A stretch of DNA of 64,000 bases from Arbacia lixula (lineage: Eukaryota > Echinodermata > Echinoidea > Arbacioida > Arbaciidae). A model generated the notes under the pieces. The model saw nothing but the letters and a program-made list of their open reading frames with translations. It did not search any database and had not been told where the DNA came from. This document shows, piece by piece, positions 47,216 to 59,165 of this stretch (position 1 is the first letter of the stretch; every line of letters begins with the position of its first letter). The stretch is from assembly GCA_963669155.1 (NCBI GenBank), contig OZ022597.1:7566240-7630239 (forward strand), in the 5' to 3' direction. The position numbers were made by a program, and so were the translations under genes.

Positions 47216-49301
47216 TCCCTTTTGCAGACACAATTCTGAAAGTTCCTTGACTTTGTCATCATTTGAGAGAAGCTATATAACCTTTCCCTGAAATCGACAA
47301 AGCGTAATACATGTATTTGGTTTTGAAGAAATAATCTTCGATAATTGAACGAGCTTTCGTTTTTGTACCACGAAAATAGTCGTAATTTCAAATTGTGTCA
47401 ACGGTCGGCAATCAATTGGAATCAAATCTCAGAGAAAACTAGTTAGATTTTCATTTATGCTACGGGAGTTTTAGTACCTCTGACCTTAAAGTTTCATATT
47501 TGGTATCCCAAAGATACGTGCCATGTATGTGCAAGCTTTCATGAAGTTTGCAAATGTTTGTAAAAGAGAGGGGCCATCTTTAACGGATTTTTGTCAAACC
47601 TTCACTTAAGTGTTTCTTTCAGGTTTCTTCTTTTATTGAAACCAACTTATCTTCAGGGTAAACTATCCTTTAATCTTTCTATCCACTGGACCCCGCCCGT
47701 CCCTTTTTAGTGTGTTCTCTACCCTCTCTGTTTCGCTTTCCTCTGGTCAAAAATGATAATCCAACAAAACACAATGTTACACGTTGTTCTCTCCATCTAC
47801 AATGTTTGTTTATTACTACACAGTATATAACATTTTGGAAGACTCTCCAATAAACATGTCCATATATATGTTTAAATTATCATGATTGAATCAACACAAA
47901 ATAACAGTCTTCTACTGGGCATGTTCACCGTATATCTAAATACATGTACTGTATCAAAGTACTGCTAAAAGCAATTGCACAATATTTGGATTATACATGT
48001 ATTACACTAAATCAAAAGTAATTACTGTTTACTCTTCAAATTCCCAATCAAACAACACGTGTAGTGTACAGACTAAATAAAATGATTGAATGTTAAAATA
48101 ACACTACCTAAAATGGAATAGCAAAATATGAACAAGTACTGTCACAAAATATGGAAGCTATTAAGCCAATGTAGGATGACCAATTGATCAACAATTCGTG
48201 ACTCTCCTAAAAAATGTCTATACAGTAATTTAAACTTCAATCGAAATACTTTACTAGACTATTTAAGTACTTCTCCAATTGACATCCCGGTTATTTTGTA
48301 CTCAATAAAAATGTTAATTATGTAAAAAAAAAAAATAGAAAAATGACTCGTCTAACTATGGCTTCAAATTGTCTTGATTTGAGATATGCACAACAAAATA
48401 TGAAATCAATCAATATGCCTTAAGCTCTACAGCGTGGAAGAAATAAGAAAATAAATGACAGGTGTTTTTTAACAGCTCTCGTGGCACAACTATAGCTTAC
48501 GTAAACGTAACTTTACATTTTGGAAGCACTAAAGTAAAAGAGAAAAAGAAGTACAACAAATAAATAAGTACATCTCAGCGTTTAAGTATAGAAGAAATAA
48601 TAATACAAATTACAGCTCAATTTGATAATTCTACAAGCACAACTATGGTTTCAAATACCCTAAATTCAAATATGGAAGAGCTGAAGTAAAACAACAGTAT
48701 AATAAATGAATAAATACATTTTAAAGCATGGAAGAAGTAGTGAAATATGTGAGTGTCAGTTTTTTTAAGTTTTGCTAGAACATCTATAGCTTCTAGTTAT
48801 CTTGATTGTAATATGCAAGAGTTGACATAACAGTATAATAAATTCCATTAAAACCTCTTAAGCTGAATATAACATACAACACAAATATAACATAACAAAC
48901 CTAGACATTTGGAATGCTGACAAACAGAACTTTCAAGTTCCTATGAAATGAGCAAGTGCAGATAATCACTAGATACAAACTATATGGATGTATTATCATC
49001 TCAGAATAAACAAAAAATTGAATTACAGAGGATAAGGCACTTCATCTTATCAAGAGATATTGCAAATCATGAATATAATTGTTTTTGCAAATAAAGCATT
49101 CAAATCGTAATTTCTTCACAATTCACATGTGCAAAAATGTAAGGTACAAGGCATTTCCCAAATCTCTGTGTGGTGATTATTCGAACGAAATCAAGGCACA
49201 TTGTAAAGGCATTATAACTATTAATGGTACTGTATTCAGATTGGTTGAAGTCTTCATGACAGTTAGATCACAATGGATAAACCACTTCGTGTTTGCTTCC
49301 T

Positions 49302-49463
49302 GGGCCCCGTTGGATAAAACTTACCATTAATGGTAACTCTGCTATCAATGGTAACTACCATGGCAACATAGCTCGACAGCCAATCAAATTCAAGGTTTCT
49401 AGGGAAATTGACATGGGTAGCAAAGTTACCATCAATGGTAAGGTTTATGCAACAGGGCCCTGG
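49302..49463. mobile_element. Short MITE with GGGCCC ends
   Basis: About 160 bp with inverted ends: gggccccgttggataaaacttaccatt and the mirror aatggtaaggtttatgcaacagggccc. Two more ATGGTAAC motifs lie inside. No coding capacity. Confidence 0.65.
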
Positions 49464-49549
49464 GCAATCAATAATGCTCTTCCTAGCATCACCACTGTTT
49501 ATTTAGCGTCCATTTTCCCCAAAAATGTAATGTAGAACAAAATCGTTTA

Positions 49550-49762
49550 CAGTGAAACCTGTCTACAAAGGCCATTCTATTGAGACTTCTTGTCTGTAAA
49601 GGCCACTAAACTTGATACTTTCTGAGCAGTTAACATGTAACTAAATCCATCTATAAAGGCCACCTTGTGTGTTTTCTCCCAGGGTCTTTAAAGAATTAAT
49701 TTTGAATTATCTTGACCTGTTCGTAAAATTGGGGTGACATCAAACAGACTGGACAGGTTTTA
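49550..49762. mobile_element. Putative small element with agtgaaacctgtc ends
   Basis: The left end cagtgaaacctgtctac and right end gactggacaggttttag are short inverted repeats. Inside are three diverged copies of a ctgtctayaaaggccac-type motif (at about 49560, 49588 and 49650). Boundaries approximate. Confidence 0.4.
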
Positions 49763-50491
49763 GAAACACCCCTCATGCAGTGATATAAATGTATTAGCAT
49801 ATATCACCAGCACTTTTACGCACCATCAAATCCGTACAGTGAGAGCACAAGGAGTCGATCGTTCGTAAAAACGCTGAAGATTTATTGCCTGATATAGCCC
49901 GAAAGCGCATCTTTACATGTTTAGCCGATAAATATGTGAAATCTTCTAAGATATAAGTTGCAATCAAATTTTCTACCTTTACATATATCAAAAGTTAAAC
50001 ATACCATATGTTCTAGCTTTGCACAACCGCAAGGATTTTTAATAATTGATTGCAATTGCAATATTAGGCTTTTCAAAATTGCAAAATTAAATATTTTCGC
50101 AGCTAAAATGTAAAATAAAGAATAATCTTTTCTGAATGCTTATCAACCCAAATCATAAATGTTTCATAAACACAACTTACTGTCCACATTGCTATCTCTT
50201 TGTCAGATTTATACTATGGCAAGTCAAATCAACTCCTCCGACAACTCTAAAAAGAATGATGTTACAGAAATAATAACAATAAAAAATCATGATAATCCTG
50301 GCATTCTATTTATAATAAGGAAATATCAATGATACAAAAATTACAAAAATTATCAAGGTACAATGAACGCCTGTTACATGATCCCTATAACCTGTTCAGC
50401 ACTGAGCCTGCGTATTTACATGCTGGCTTTTTTTCCACAAAGCAACACAATTCCATTGTAATCTGCTGTATGGATAACAGATGACAGGCTA

Positions 50492-50880
50492 TGAATGAAC
50501 TTAAAGGGCATATACTGTACTGGGAAGACAAAAAGCCTTCAAAAGGTGATCATGAGCAATCTTTTTGCCAATGGTCTTAAATTCATGTATTGTCTATTTT
50601 AGAAACTTGCTGAAAGTTATTTGCCCTAAAATTATCCACATTAGGAGTAATTAGTGATTTAATTACATATCCTTGAATTGTTCGGCCCGAACATTTCAAA
50701 GATTTGTTCTTTAATCACTAATTATTCCAAATATGGATCACATGAGGGAAAATAACTTTCAGCAAGTTTCTAAAATGACAATACATGAATTTAAGACCAT
50801 TGGCAAGAAAATTGCCCACAATCACTTTTTGAAGGCCTTTTTGTCTTCCCAGTACAGTATACTCCCTTTAAAATTCATTA
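50492..50880. repeat. Long hairpin, ~180-bp arms
   Basis: The left arm (tatactgtactgggaagaca, tggtcttaaattcatgtattgtc, agaaacttgctgaaagttat) is mirrored by the right arm with few mismatches; the loop near 50660-50700 is short. On the minus strand it lies 0.4-0.8 kb past the MANSC stop codon, so if it is in the 3' UTR the RNA would form a long double-stranded stem. Confidence 0.75.
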
Positions 50881-51274
50881 TAGGGCATAATTAAGCCACA
50901 CCCCTTTGGTTACTGTAGATCCAGGGCAAATCTTGATATCCGTACTGGGCCTGGATCCACAAAGCAGGATAATCCAACCATGAACAATGAGTTAAACAAA
51001 GGAGGAATCCGAGTTCATGAATGGATTGGAATACCTGGAGAAAGAGGACTCATGCATCTAAATTCACAAAGCAGGATAATCTAACCATGAACAATGAGTT
51101 AAACAAACTTCAAAATATCAATGTGTTTTACATTGGACTTAATAGAACGAAAAGGAGGAATCCGAGTTCATGAATGGGGTTGGAATACCTGGAAAAAGAA
51201 GACTCATGCCTCTAAAATCAGAATGGTTGCCAGAAAATTTAACCGTGAGGACCGGCTTAAAGATGCGCTTCAGC

Positions 51275-51414
51275 CTAGCTGTAAATGCCATTAATGAGGT
51301 AATCGACTTTGCTGTACTTGCGCCGCTGGTAACCCTCACACCACCTCTTGCCAATGACGACCATCATGGCCAGAAAGAAGATGATACCAAAACAGAGTGC
51401 TACAATCAGGATTC
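51275..51414 (-). CDS. MANSC gene, last coding exon (membrane helix and tail)
   Basis: The 3' splice site ccccatgcag precedes it. It encodes GILIVALCFGIIFFLAMMVVIG, then a 24-residue cytoplasmic tail and TAG at 51275-51277. Confidence 0.92.
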
Positions 51415-54400
51415 CTGCATGGGGGAACGAGGAGAGGGGAGAAGGGAAAAGATGGAAGGGGAAAAGATGGAAGGGAAAGAGATGGAAGGGAAAGAGATTG
51501 GAGGAAAAGAGCGGAGGGAGATAGGGATGGAAGATGGGGGAGAAGATGGGAGGTACAGAGTTGGGGGTGGGAGATGGGGGGGGGGAAGAGATGGGAAAAG
51601 ATGGGAGGTAGACAGAAGAGTTGAAGAGATGGATGGAAAAGAGAAGGGGGAGACGGAAGGTAGAAAGATGGGAGGGAAAGAGATGAGTAGAGATTAAGGG
51701 TAGAGAGAAGAGAAAAGAGATAGGAGGGAAAGAGATGGGGAAAAGAGGTGGGGGAAATGGGGGGGGGGGGGTGAGATTGGGGGAGAGATGTGAGGGAAAG
51801 AGATTTTATTAATCACAACCACAATAAATCACAACAATGAGCCAAATTTGTGATTACATCATCTGGGGCATATAACGTAGCATCTCAATGTTACACTAGG
51901 TCGTCACGAATTTGGTCTGAAAAGTTGCGCGAGACTACAACGGAAAAATCTCAAAATCTCACAGCTCTTTCTCTTTGCGTTTCAGAATTATTGTGCAAAA
52001 TGTTGACGGAATGTGGGGCCTGGGGGGCTATTTTCCCTCCCCCCCCCCCCCCCCCTGATTAGGGTTAATTCCATGTAAATATTGACACGATCAACCAGCC
52101 CAAAGCAACAAACAGGCACAAACTTACCAGTCTTTGTCACTGTCTCTCTGTCTACATTATCATGATGAACCTGCAATTTAAAGGAGAAAAAAATATATAT
52201 ACCAGTTGATAAGTTTTCATGTTATGCACCATGAATAAAGATAGTGAATCCCTTTTGCAAGCCTAAAATGTGAAAAACAAAATTGTATGGATAACCTTAA
52301 CATCAACAAGCATCGGAAAATATAAAATAAAAAGATGAAGATATAGGAGCAAGAAAATCAATAGGAGAAGAAAAATGGTGAAGAAGAAGAGAAGGGAGAA
52401 AGACCGATAAAGAGATGAAACACGATGGCAATTAAGAAGCAGAATTGGTGCACATATTTAGCATACACATACCTAAACTTTACCAATTTTCTATGGGAAC
52501 CTACCAAACTGTGCTTGCTTTAACTCTTGTTTCAAGTAGTTTTTTGTTTGCATGTGAATGCCATAGATGTGTACACTGAGTAGGTCAATAGTTTAGCAAA
52601 CATTCCAGATCATATTGGTTTAACTTTCTCAGATAAATGATGTTCAAGAAGGACTTTACTAACAGTATACGTTCGTCTGTGAACGATATCTTCATACCAC
52701 AGTACAAATTGCGTGCACTTGCAGTACGTTTTTAAGGTAATGCAAAATATCCAGTGTGAACACAATGGCAATACTCGCAACCAGTTATGATTGACATTCA
52801 CCCTTTGTTTCTCAATAGTGTGCACACTCAAGCTACAGTTGGCCAAATCTCTTCTTTATGAAGAGTTCTTGTTACTTCTTAATATTCCTCACAACTTAAA
52901 TACAACTTAGGACTCCTAATTCCAGTACTTCAAAGTTACAATGAAGCTATGGGCAGAGTAATGGTGGTACACATCACCAGAAGTCAATTGGACTACTGAC
53001 ACTTGGAAATTCATTTCCTGATTGACCAGTTTGGATTCATTATCATGCAGATATAACAACTATTCAGATCTGAAAAAGACACTTTTGAGAAAAAAAAAAC
53101 ATGTAAGAATTACATCTCAAGCTGAAATTTACACATCATACAGTCAAAAGATGTCAATCGTTTAGAAACAAGTTTTGTGACATTTAATTATTTGTCATTC
53201 ACATCTAATTATTTGAATATCTAATAAAATGTTCACTTTTGACAACTTTGGACCTCCAAAATGTGTGTATCAGATGATCATCAAAAATAAAACATGTTGA
53301 TGCCCATTGTGCATCATATATTTCAACCCACAGGGTCTTCTCTGCCAGAAGCATCATGCATTATTCATGATGGTGTGGTGGCAGTTGCTTCCTCATGAAC
53401 AAAGAAATTGAGTTATTAACAAGAAAACATACCACGTCAATTGTATTGGTGACACCCTGTTGATTCTCTGCTGTTCCATTTGGCTTGAGATCTGGCGTGC
53501 TTGGACTGATCAATTCTGACGTAGGGGTGGTAATCTCCTCCTCTGAGGGAAGAGTTGTATCAGTCTCTCCATGAGTTGCAGTAACTGCTTTCAAAGTAGG
53601 AGTTGTTTTTGAAGTTGGAGTTGTCTTTGAAGCGGTTGTAGCCACAGTAGCGGTTTGTGAGTTGTGGTCATTAACAATATCTGCAAGAGAACGCATGTTA
53701 TTTCAAGGATGCCAGTTAAATGCAAAGACTATAAACACTCATGTTTCCTTGATTAAATTAATCACAAGTTAGCAAGACTCAATAATGATATATCACAAAA
53801 GCAAGAAAACTGAATAGATATTGTTTTTGTTTATGCTTTAGATTTACCTCTCCATTATACATTGTACTTCTAGGACCATTGAATAATGAAAGCACAATGG
53901 TACAAATTTGTGCTTGAGTGATGTACAAATGATAACTAGGATGAAAGAACATTCATGCAAATCATATAAGACCCATTTGATGAAAGATGCAACACTGAGA
54001 TGAAAAATCACATTGCAAACAAATACAAATTAAGTGCACGGTAACAGTTATAATATGGAAGCCGACCTTGACCTTTGACGCATGTGACCCGCATTCTAAA
54101 CAATTTATTTTTCCTGTCATATATCATCACTGTAACAAGTTTGATGTAATTAGGGAAAGATAAAGTTGGGCTCAAATTGGGCTTGTGGGCATATGCAAAG
54201 GAAATGGAAATAGTATATGATTTTTAATCATAAGTTTTAATATAATTTATAATCATTTGACCATGACACCTTGGTAATACTTCAAAGGAGATAGCCCAAA
54301 TCAAAATTTGTCACTGAACTGATCATTATCTACGTGTACACTCCAGCTCAAAGGAATTGGCATAGGGAAAGGGAAAGGGAAGAAAGGGAAGGAGCCGCAG

Positions 54401-57400
54401 TTTTAAAACGGCTGTATATTTTGTCCAGTTCAGCAGGAAACACGATTCTTTAGCCTAAAAGCAGCTACATCAGTGTATGTAGAGCATGTATTTTCAAAAT
54501 CACCCTTTACAAATTTCCCACATAACGTTGTTAACAGAACGTACACAATTGTTGAAAATAAGTGTTAGTGTGTCCAGTTGCCTTGCCAATGATACGTGGG
54601 ACAGTTGTGCAAAGTGACGATTCTGAGGCTTGCCCTGTGCTCAAAGTAAAGCCCTTATTAATATCTTCAATGTTCTTAACCCTCATACTCCCGGGGTATT
54701 TCAAAGCTTACCAGGTGGACCAATGTGACTTCTCTAATAAGTGGAGATTTTAGAGGCAATGTTACATTTTCATACCGTGATAAGTAGGTTACACGTACAT
54801 GTAATTTTGATTGGAGCTATCTCTATTGAAACAAAGCAAGCAAATAATTTTATTTCCTGAGTTTCATGGTGTAATTACTGAATGCTATTTGGTTATAGCT
54901 TACAATTTCCATTTACTCTAGATATAAACTCAAAAAAAGTTTGGAAACAAAGAGGAGGTACTTCTCCATGAAGCAACCGATTGTTACAATTGGTGTCATT
55001 TTACAGAGGAGGATATTAGCTATTAATACAAACAGGTGTCAAATAAATGAGAAATAGGTGGCTCAAAAACTTTCCAAACTTTTATGGAGGAGTTTATCAA
55101 TCATGAAATTGTTAATAGCAACAGTTCCGCATTACCTTCAGGATTCGCTGAAGATGATGGTGGAGATGATGATGAGGGTGTTAGTGGGGGCAAAGGCGTG
55201 GTCGCATTATCCCCATCCTCCTCAAAGTCATGACCGCTGGTGGATGTGTTAGATGGGTGTGGTGATGCACCATGGGTGACCCCAGATGGAGGAAAGGGTG
55301 ATGAAGTGGGAGAGGTGGATGGTTTGGGTGTGTCAGTGGTAGGAGATGATGAGTTAAGGGTAGAGTTAGATTGGGTAGAGGGTGTAGAAGCTGACGAGGT
55401 GGTAGAATTGCTAGAAGATGGTGAACCGGACAAGGTCAGAAAAGTGGTAGAATTGGTAGAGGGCACCGTGGTGTTGGGAACAGGGGTGGTGGTGGTGGTA
55501 CTGGTAGTTGTAGTATCATTGGTACCTGTATAACTGGGAGTGGTAGTTATGACGTCTTGCAGTAAGGTCGTGGTGGCTGCAGCAGGTACAATAGAGGAAG
55601 GAGTGGTATGGTTTGGGGAAGCAGGTGCAGTGGGGGTAGGAGACGGGGATGAGGAAGCCCCGGTGGGGGGTGGAGGGTTAGGCTGTGAGCTCGGGGAAGG
55701 TGAAACAGCCGCAGAGGTAGGGGTGGGGGAAGGGGGTAGTGTTTCACCAGCTGGTAAGTCAGTGGTGTTAAACTCTGTGGATTCGACATCGACAGGAGGG
55801 AACAATAACAAAATCATTAGAGGATGCATAAGTTTCCCTTAGTGATACAAAACAATTTATGACAATTGGATATTGTGAGACTAGAGTATGCAACAACATT
55901 GTTGGTAGCAGCTACCGTAAGTGGTGGTGATGAAGTTTGAGATGAGTATAGTATGGAAAATAACTTGAAGGAATGATGATGATATCAAGATGATGGTGAC
56001 AGCAATGTAAGTGAAGACACACAGAATGATGGCAGTCATGATGGTAAAGTTTTTTTTCTTGCTTTCAATTATTGTATGAGAAGTAATCAAATTATGATGA
56101 TGGTTACGGGACGAGGATGATAGTCAATGTACGTATTGCTGATGGGAGTGAAGACAATATTGCGTTTTGTTTTTACATTTTCCATTATTGGATAAAAAGG
56201 AATTTAGGTATGATGATGAACGGGATGCAAGGATGCTAGTAAGATGATGGTAATGCTGCTGAAATTAAAGATAAATGTGATGGCATACATGATGATCAAT
56301 TTCTTTAGATCATCAATGATTGTATAAAAAGGAATCGACATATGATGACTGGAGAACAAGGATGATAGTAAGATATGGTTATGAATAAATGCTGATGGAA
56401 GTGAAGATAATGGTGATGTCAAGAATTGAAGTAAAAGTGGTCATGATGGAAATAATGATGATTGGATAATTGTTGGGGTGGTGGTGGCAAATTAAACAAC
56501 AGTGATGAGGATGAGGATAGTGGTGTTAATATTAATTACCCAAATGCTGACCATGATTTTAAAACAAATGGACATTGAAAGGAATATTCATTTTTTTTCA
56601 CAAAGAGCATGCAGTTAAAAAATATACAGGATCAGGATTACATGGTACATATTATGTATGTGTCAGTTAATCATCATAATTCCAGTGAGCATTAGGAATT
56701 GATGGAATTCTAAGAAACCTGGTGTTTCAAAATAATCCCATTGCAGTCAAATAAACATGATCAATCTTCTCTTTTTGGGAAGCTTAATATCTTAATATCT
56801 TAATATTTTAATATATAATGGTACTCAACAAAATTAACACTATCAAGTACAAGGAAAAGTATAAACAAACTTTTATCTCACAAAGAAATATTTCAGAAAG
56901 ATAAGCACTGAGCAGCACTTTTGGCTACCCAAACAAACAACATATGGAAAACATGCATAAGGAATCTATCATTGTTATTGTAAAATATTTCTAAAGGTAG
57001 AAATATATATATGCACTCAATTAAATACCTTTAGAAGCATCATGGTGTTGTAATTTTATTTGATACTTATAATATTTACAATGTTTAAGATAATATAAGA
57101 AATCTGTGAATTAGCTATTATATGCCTCTCTATTTTGTCTTTTTAATGTTATACTTATCATGCTTATTGTATTTTACAATAAATATACATTGAATAAAAA
57201 ATAAAAATGCTAGTAAGGTTTATGAATATGGCTCCTGGAAGTTTAATCCTTTGAGGAACCTCATGTCTTTGGTGTGGGGTTCTACGTCGAGCTATTGGAG
57301 AAAAGCATCAGCGTTTTGGTTTGGTAAAGTGTATGGGAAAACGGCTGGGTAGATATCACAAAATACTCTTTGCAAGTTAGTATAATCCTATAGGAATTGT

Positions 57401-59155
57401 AGGAATATTTCAAATTTCTTGTCCAGGTTGCTTTCTGTGTCAAAATCAGTGATTTAGATGGGAAGTGTATATTTTTGCACATTCACTTTTGCCGGCTTCA
57501 AAACATTCCTTCCGCTATCGATACTCGGGCGCCCGTGTAAACGTTTTTGTACGGGGCTTGATATCGATACTGAAGGGCTTGATATCGATAATGAAGGGCT
57601 TTATATCTATAATGTACAAGATTATTCTAAAGCCGGCAAAAGTTAATGTGCAAAAATTAACATTTCCAGTCTAAATCACTGATTTGACACAAAAAGCGAC
57701 CTGGATAAGAAATTTGAAATGCCTATCCCAGTTCCTATAGAATAATACTAATTTGGTAAGAGTATTTTTGTGATTTCTACCAAGGCGTTTTCCCCATTCA
57801 GTTTACCAAACCAAAACGTTGCAATGCTTTTTTCTATAGCTCGACGTAGGATCCCACGCCTTTGGTGTGGGGTTCCTCATATGGCTTCTGGAAGTTAGGT
57901 TGTTGTACACTACAGCTCAAAGGAATTGACATAGGGAAAGGGCAAGGGAAGAAAGGGAAGGATCCGCAGTTTTAAACCGCAGTATATTTTTTCCAGTTCA
58001 GCATGAAACATGATGCTTTTTAGGCTAATGCATAGTGCTTCATGCTGAATTGGACAAAATATACCACGGTTTAAAACTGCAGCTCCTTCCCTTTCTTCCC
58101 TTTCTCTTTCCCTATCCCAATTCCTTTGAGCTGTTGTGTATGTACTCACGGTGTTCTACAGTGGCAAGGATAAATCCGGAGTGGCGCATGTGAGTTGACA
58201 CACAGACACTCTCCGTCTGGCCATCAGGGACACACTGAACCAGGAAACAGTTGATGGCATCCCCCATGGCCTGTGTGTGATACACTGCCAGGGTGCACCA
58301 CTCTGTGCAAATAGAATGGTGTAAGACAGTGTTAAGCCTCTCAGGACCAAGCTATGAGAACTCTACTGGCTTGTGACACATGTGTATGCTGTTGGGGTTG
58401 AGAGGGTTAACCCTTTCGCTACAAAATGTTTAGACCAGTGCTTACAGCCTAAAACAAGATTATTTGGGGTTACCCATAACCCAGCCAATAATAGTATGGT
58501 GTAAGAACTTTTAAAAACAGGGTATCCCTTTTGCAGGACAAAGAAATACATCTTTGTCATAACCACGGAAAATTGAAGAAGTCCATTGATACTGTATTAG
58601 AAGTTCCCTCTCAATGATAGAACTGGAAACTGACTTAAAGCGAATTGTTTATTGTCCATTGAACATGTCCACAGTGTATACAGAGTAACCTACATATGTT
58701 GTACATGTTTTCTGAAATGTATGTATGAAAATACTGATGTATGACTGTGTGTATGTTTCAGAATAGCTTATTTTGTTGTCTCTTACAATTACATGTAAAT
58801 CAAAATATGTTAACTAAACAGTAATATTTGCATCAATTTGTATTTCATATACCATACTTGTACAGGAGCTGCACCCTCAAACCTCCTATCTTTTTTTTTA
58901 ATTGGAAAAATATGAAATTAAATTCAATTGAATACCTCCTTCTATGGAGCAGCACTCTTCGGCACACTGGATTTTGTTAGACACGTGGAGATCCTTGCTG
59001 ACTTTGGCTCCTTGGTCCTGTGACTGCGTCACGTCCAGCACCTCATCCTCAGTGAAGGTGAAGCGGCATTGGTCATCCTGCGAGCTGGACGTCACTTGGA
59101 AGAGGCCAAAGGCGAGGAGTGGGACTAGGGCCACTAATCGCCACAATCTGACCAT
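51275..59155 (-). CDS. MANSC-domain mucin-like type I membrane protein (six coding exons)
   Basis: Coding exons spliced by hand: 59155-58936, 58302-58150, 55774-55136, 53680-53433, 52170-52128, 51414-51275. All introns are GT-AG, all phases agree, and the sum is 1443 nt (480 aa). Residues 1-25 are a signal peptide (RLVALVPLLAFGLF core). Residues about 30-115 are a MANSC domain with the Cys pattern QCAEECCS, EWC, NC, QC, VC. Residues 125-420 are a Ser/Thr/Pro-rich stalk with many N-glycosylation sites, typical of a mucin-like stalk. Residues 435-456 are the membrane helix. Residues 457-480 are a basic tail ending YSKVDYLINGIYS, with a YxxΦ-type sorting motif (YSKV). The layout and tail recall the vertebrate MANSC1 family (a comparison from memory). 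MANSC domains occur in HAI-1, LRP11 and MANSC1. Precise role unknown; probably a cell-surface glycoprotein. Confidence 0.9.
51421..51800 (-). repeat. ~370-bp pyrimidine tract at a 3' splice site
   Basis: On the plus strand the segment is almost pure purine (ggaaagagatgg-type repeats with long G runs). On the minus strand it is a very long CT tract ending 6 nt before the last acceptor of the MANSC gene. A G-run of about 11 lies near 51761-51771. Confidence 0.9.
52128..52170 (-). CDS. MANSC gene, 43-nt micro-exon
   Basis: Encodes VHHDNVDRETVTKT between acceptor attgcag and donor GTAAGT. It joins the stalk to the membrane helix and is accepted because both phases fit only with it included. Confidence 0.8.
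52171..53432 (-). other. Intron of the MANSC gene
   Basis: About 1.26 kb of AT-rich sequence. No other gene or clear repeat seen. Confidence 0.75.
53433..53680 (-). CDS. MANSC gene, Thr-rich stalk exon
   Basis: Acceptor ttctcttgcag, donor GTATGT. Encodes a Thr-rich segment (DIVNDHNSQTATVATTASKT onward) with PTSKTTPT-type repeats. The entry phase is 1 and the exit phase 0. Confidence 0.85.
54335..54460. repeat. Solo arm of the intronic foldback at 57907
   Basis: agctcaaaggaattggcatagggaaagggaaaggg, then gccgcagttttaaaacgg and gtccagttcagcaggaaacac, match the left arm of 57907-58139. There is no inverted partner here. Lies in the intron 53681-55135. Confidence 0.7.
55136..55774 (-). CDS. MANSC gene, large mucin-like exon
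   Basis: 639 nt, 213 codons dominated by Thr, Ser and Pro (for example TTTTSTTTTTTPVPNTT), with several NST/NTT sequons and an acidic patch HDFEEDGDN near the end. Acceptor gaatccacag and donor GTAATG; both ends are phase 1. Confidence 0.88.
57252..57879. mobile_element. Foldback element in intron, ~250-bp arms
   Basis: Left arm tacgtcgagctat, cgttttggtttggtaaa, ttgccggcttcaaa; the right arm gives the mirror (gccggcaaaag, tttaccaaaccaaaacg, atagctcgacgta). The centre holds three 21-bp tandem copies of gggcttgatatcgatactgaa (57557-57619). Confidence 0.7.
57907..58139. mobile_element. Foldback element next to a splice donor, ~100-bp arms
   Basis: The left arm agctcaaaggaattgacat...gggaagaaagggaagg is mirrored by the right arm ccttccctttcttccc...aattcctttgagct. 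Its right end is 10 nt from the donor site of the second MANSC exon (GT at 58149-58148). Confidence 0.75.
58150..58302 (-). CDS. MANSC gene, exon with second half of the MANSC domain
   Basis: Acceptor ttgcacag, donor GTGAGT. Encodes EWCTLAVYHTQAMGDAINCF onward with the last four domain cysteines, ending in TVEH. 153 nt, phase 1 on both sides. Confidence 0.92.
58303..58935 (-). other. Intron inside the MANSC domain
   Basis: 633 nt, AT-rich, no other feature seen. Confidence 0.8.
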
Positions 59156-59165
59156 CCTCGTTGAC
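58936..59165 (-). CDS. MANSC gene, first coding exon
   Basis: Acceptor ctccctag ends at 59166. A 10-nt leader precedes ATG at 59155 (context cgaggATGG). Encodes the signal peptide and the first half of the MANSC domain; donor GTATTC. The open frame continues upstream, but across the splice site, so the ATG at 59155 is the supported start. Confidence 0.9.

Larger units (their letters stand above)
47216..51274 (-). other. Region 3' of the MANSC gene, probable UTR plus repeats
   Basis: 4 kb with no coding frame that I support. Part of it is probably the 3' UTR of the minus-strand gene ending at 51275; the poly(A) site cannot be fixed by eye. Contents: an element at 49302, another at 49550, a hairpin at 50492-50880, and a direct duplication at about 50951-51220 (gaggaatccgagttcatgaatgg occurs at about 51002 and 51154). 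Confidence 0.5.
55775..58149 (-). other. Intron of the MANSC gene, with GAT-rich stretch and foldbacks
   Basis: 55.9-56.5 kb is a degenerate GATGAT-rich region on the plus strand. 56.6-57.2 kb is AT-rich. Two foldbacks follow at 57252 and 57907. Confidence 0.75.

Noticed and set aside
51170..51697. 175-codon Gly/Glu/Lys-rich plus-strand frame
   Set aside because: Runs antisense over the last MANSC exon and then through the purine-rich simple repeat.
55240..55842. Val/Gly-rich plus-strand frames
   Set aside because: Antisense of the mucin-like exon, whose low complexity leaves other frames open.
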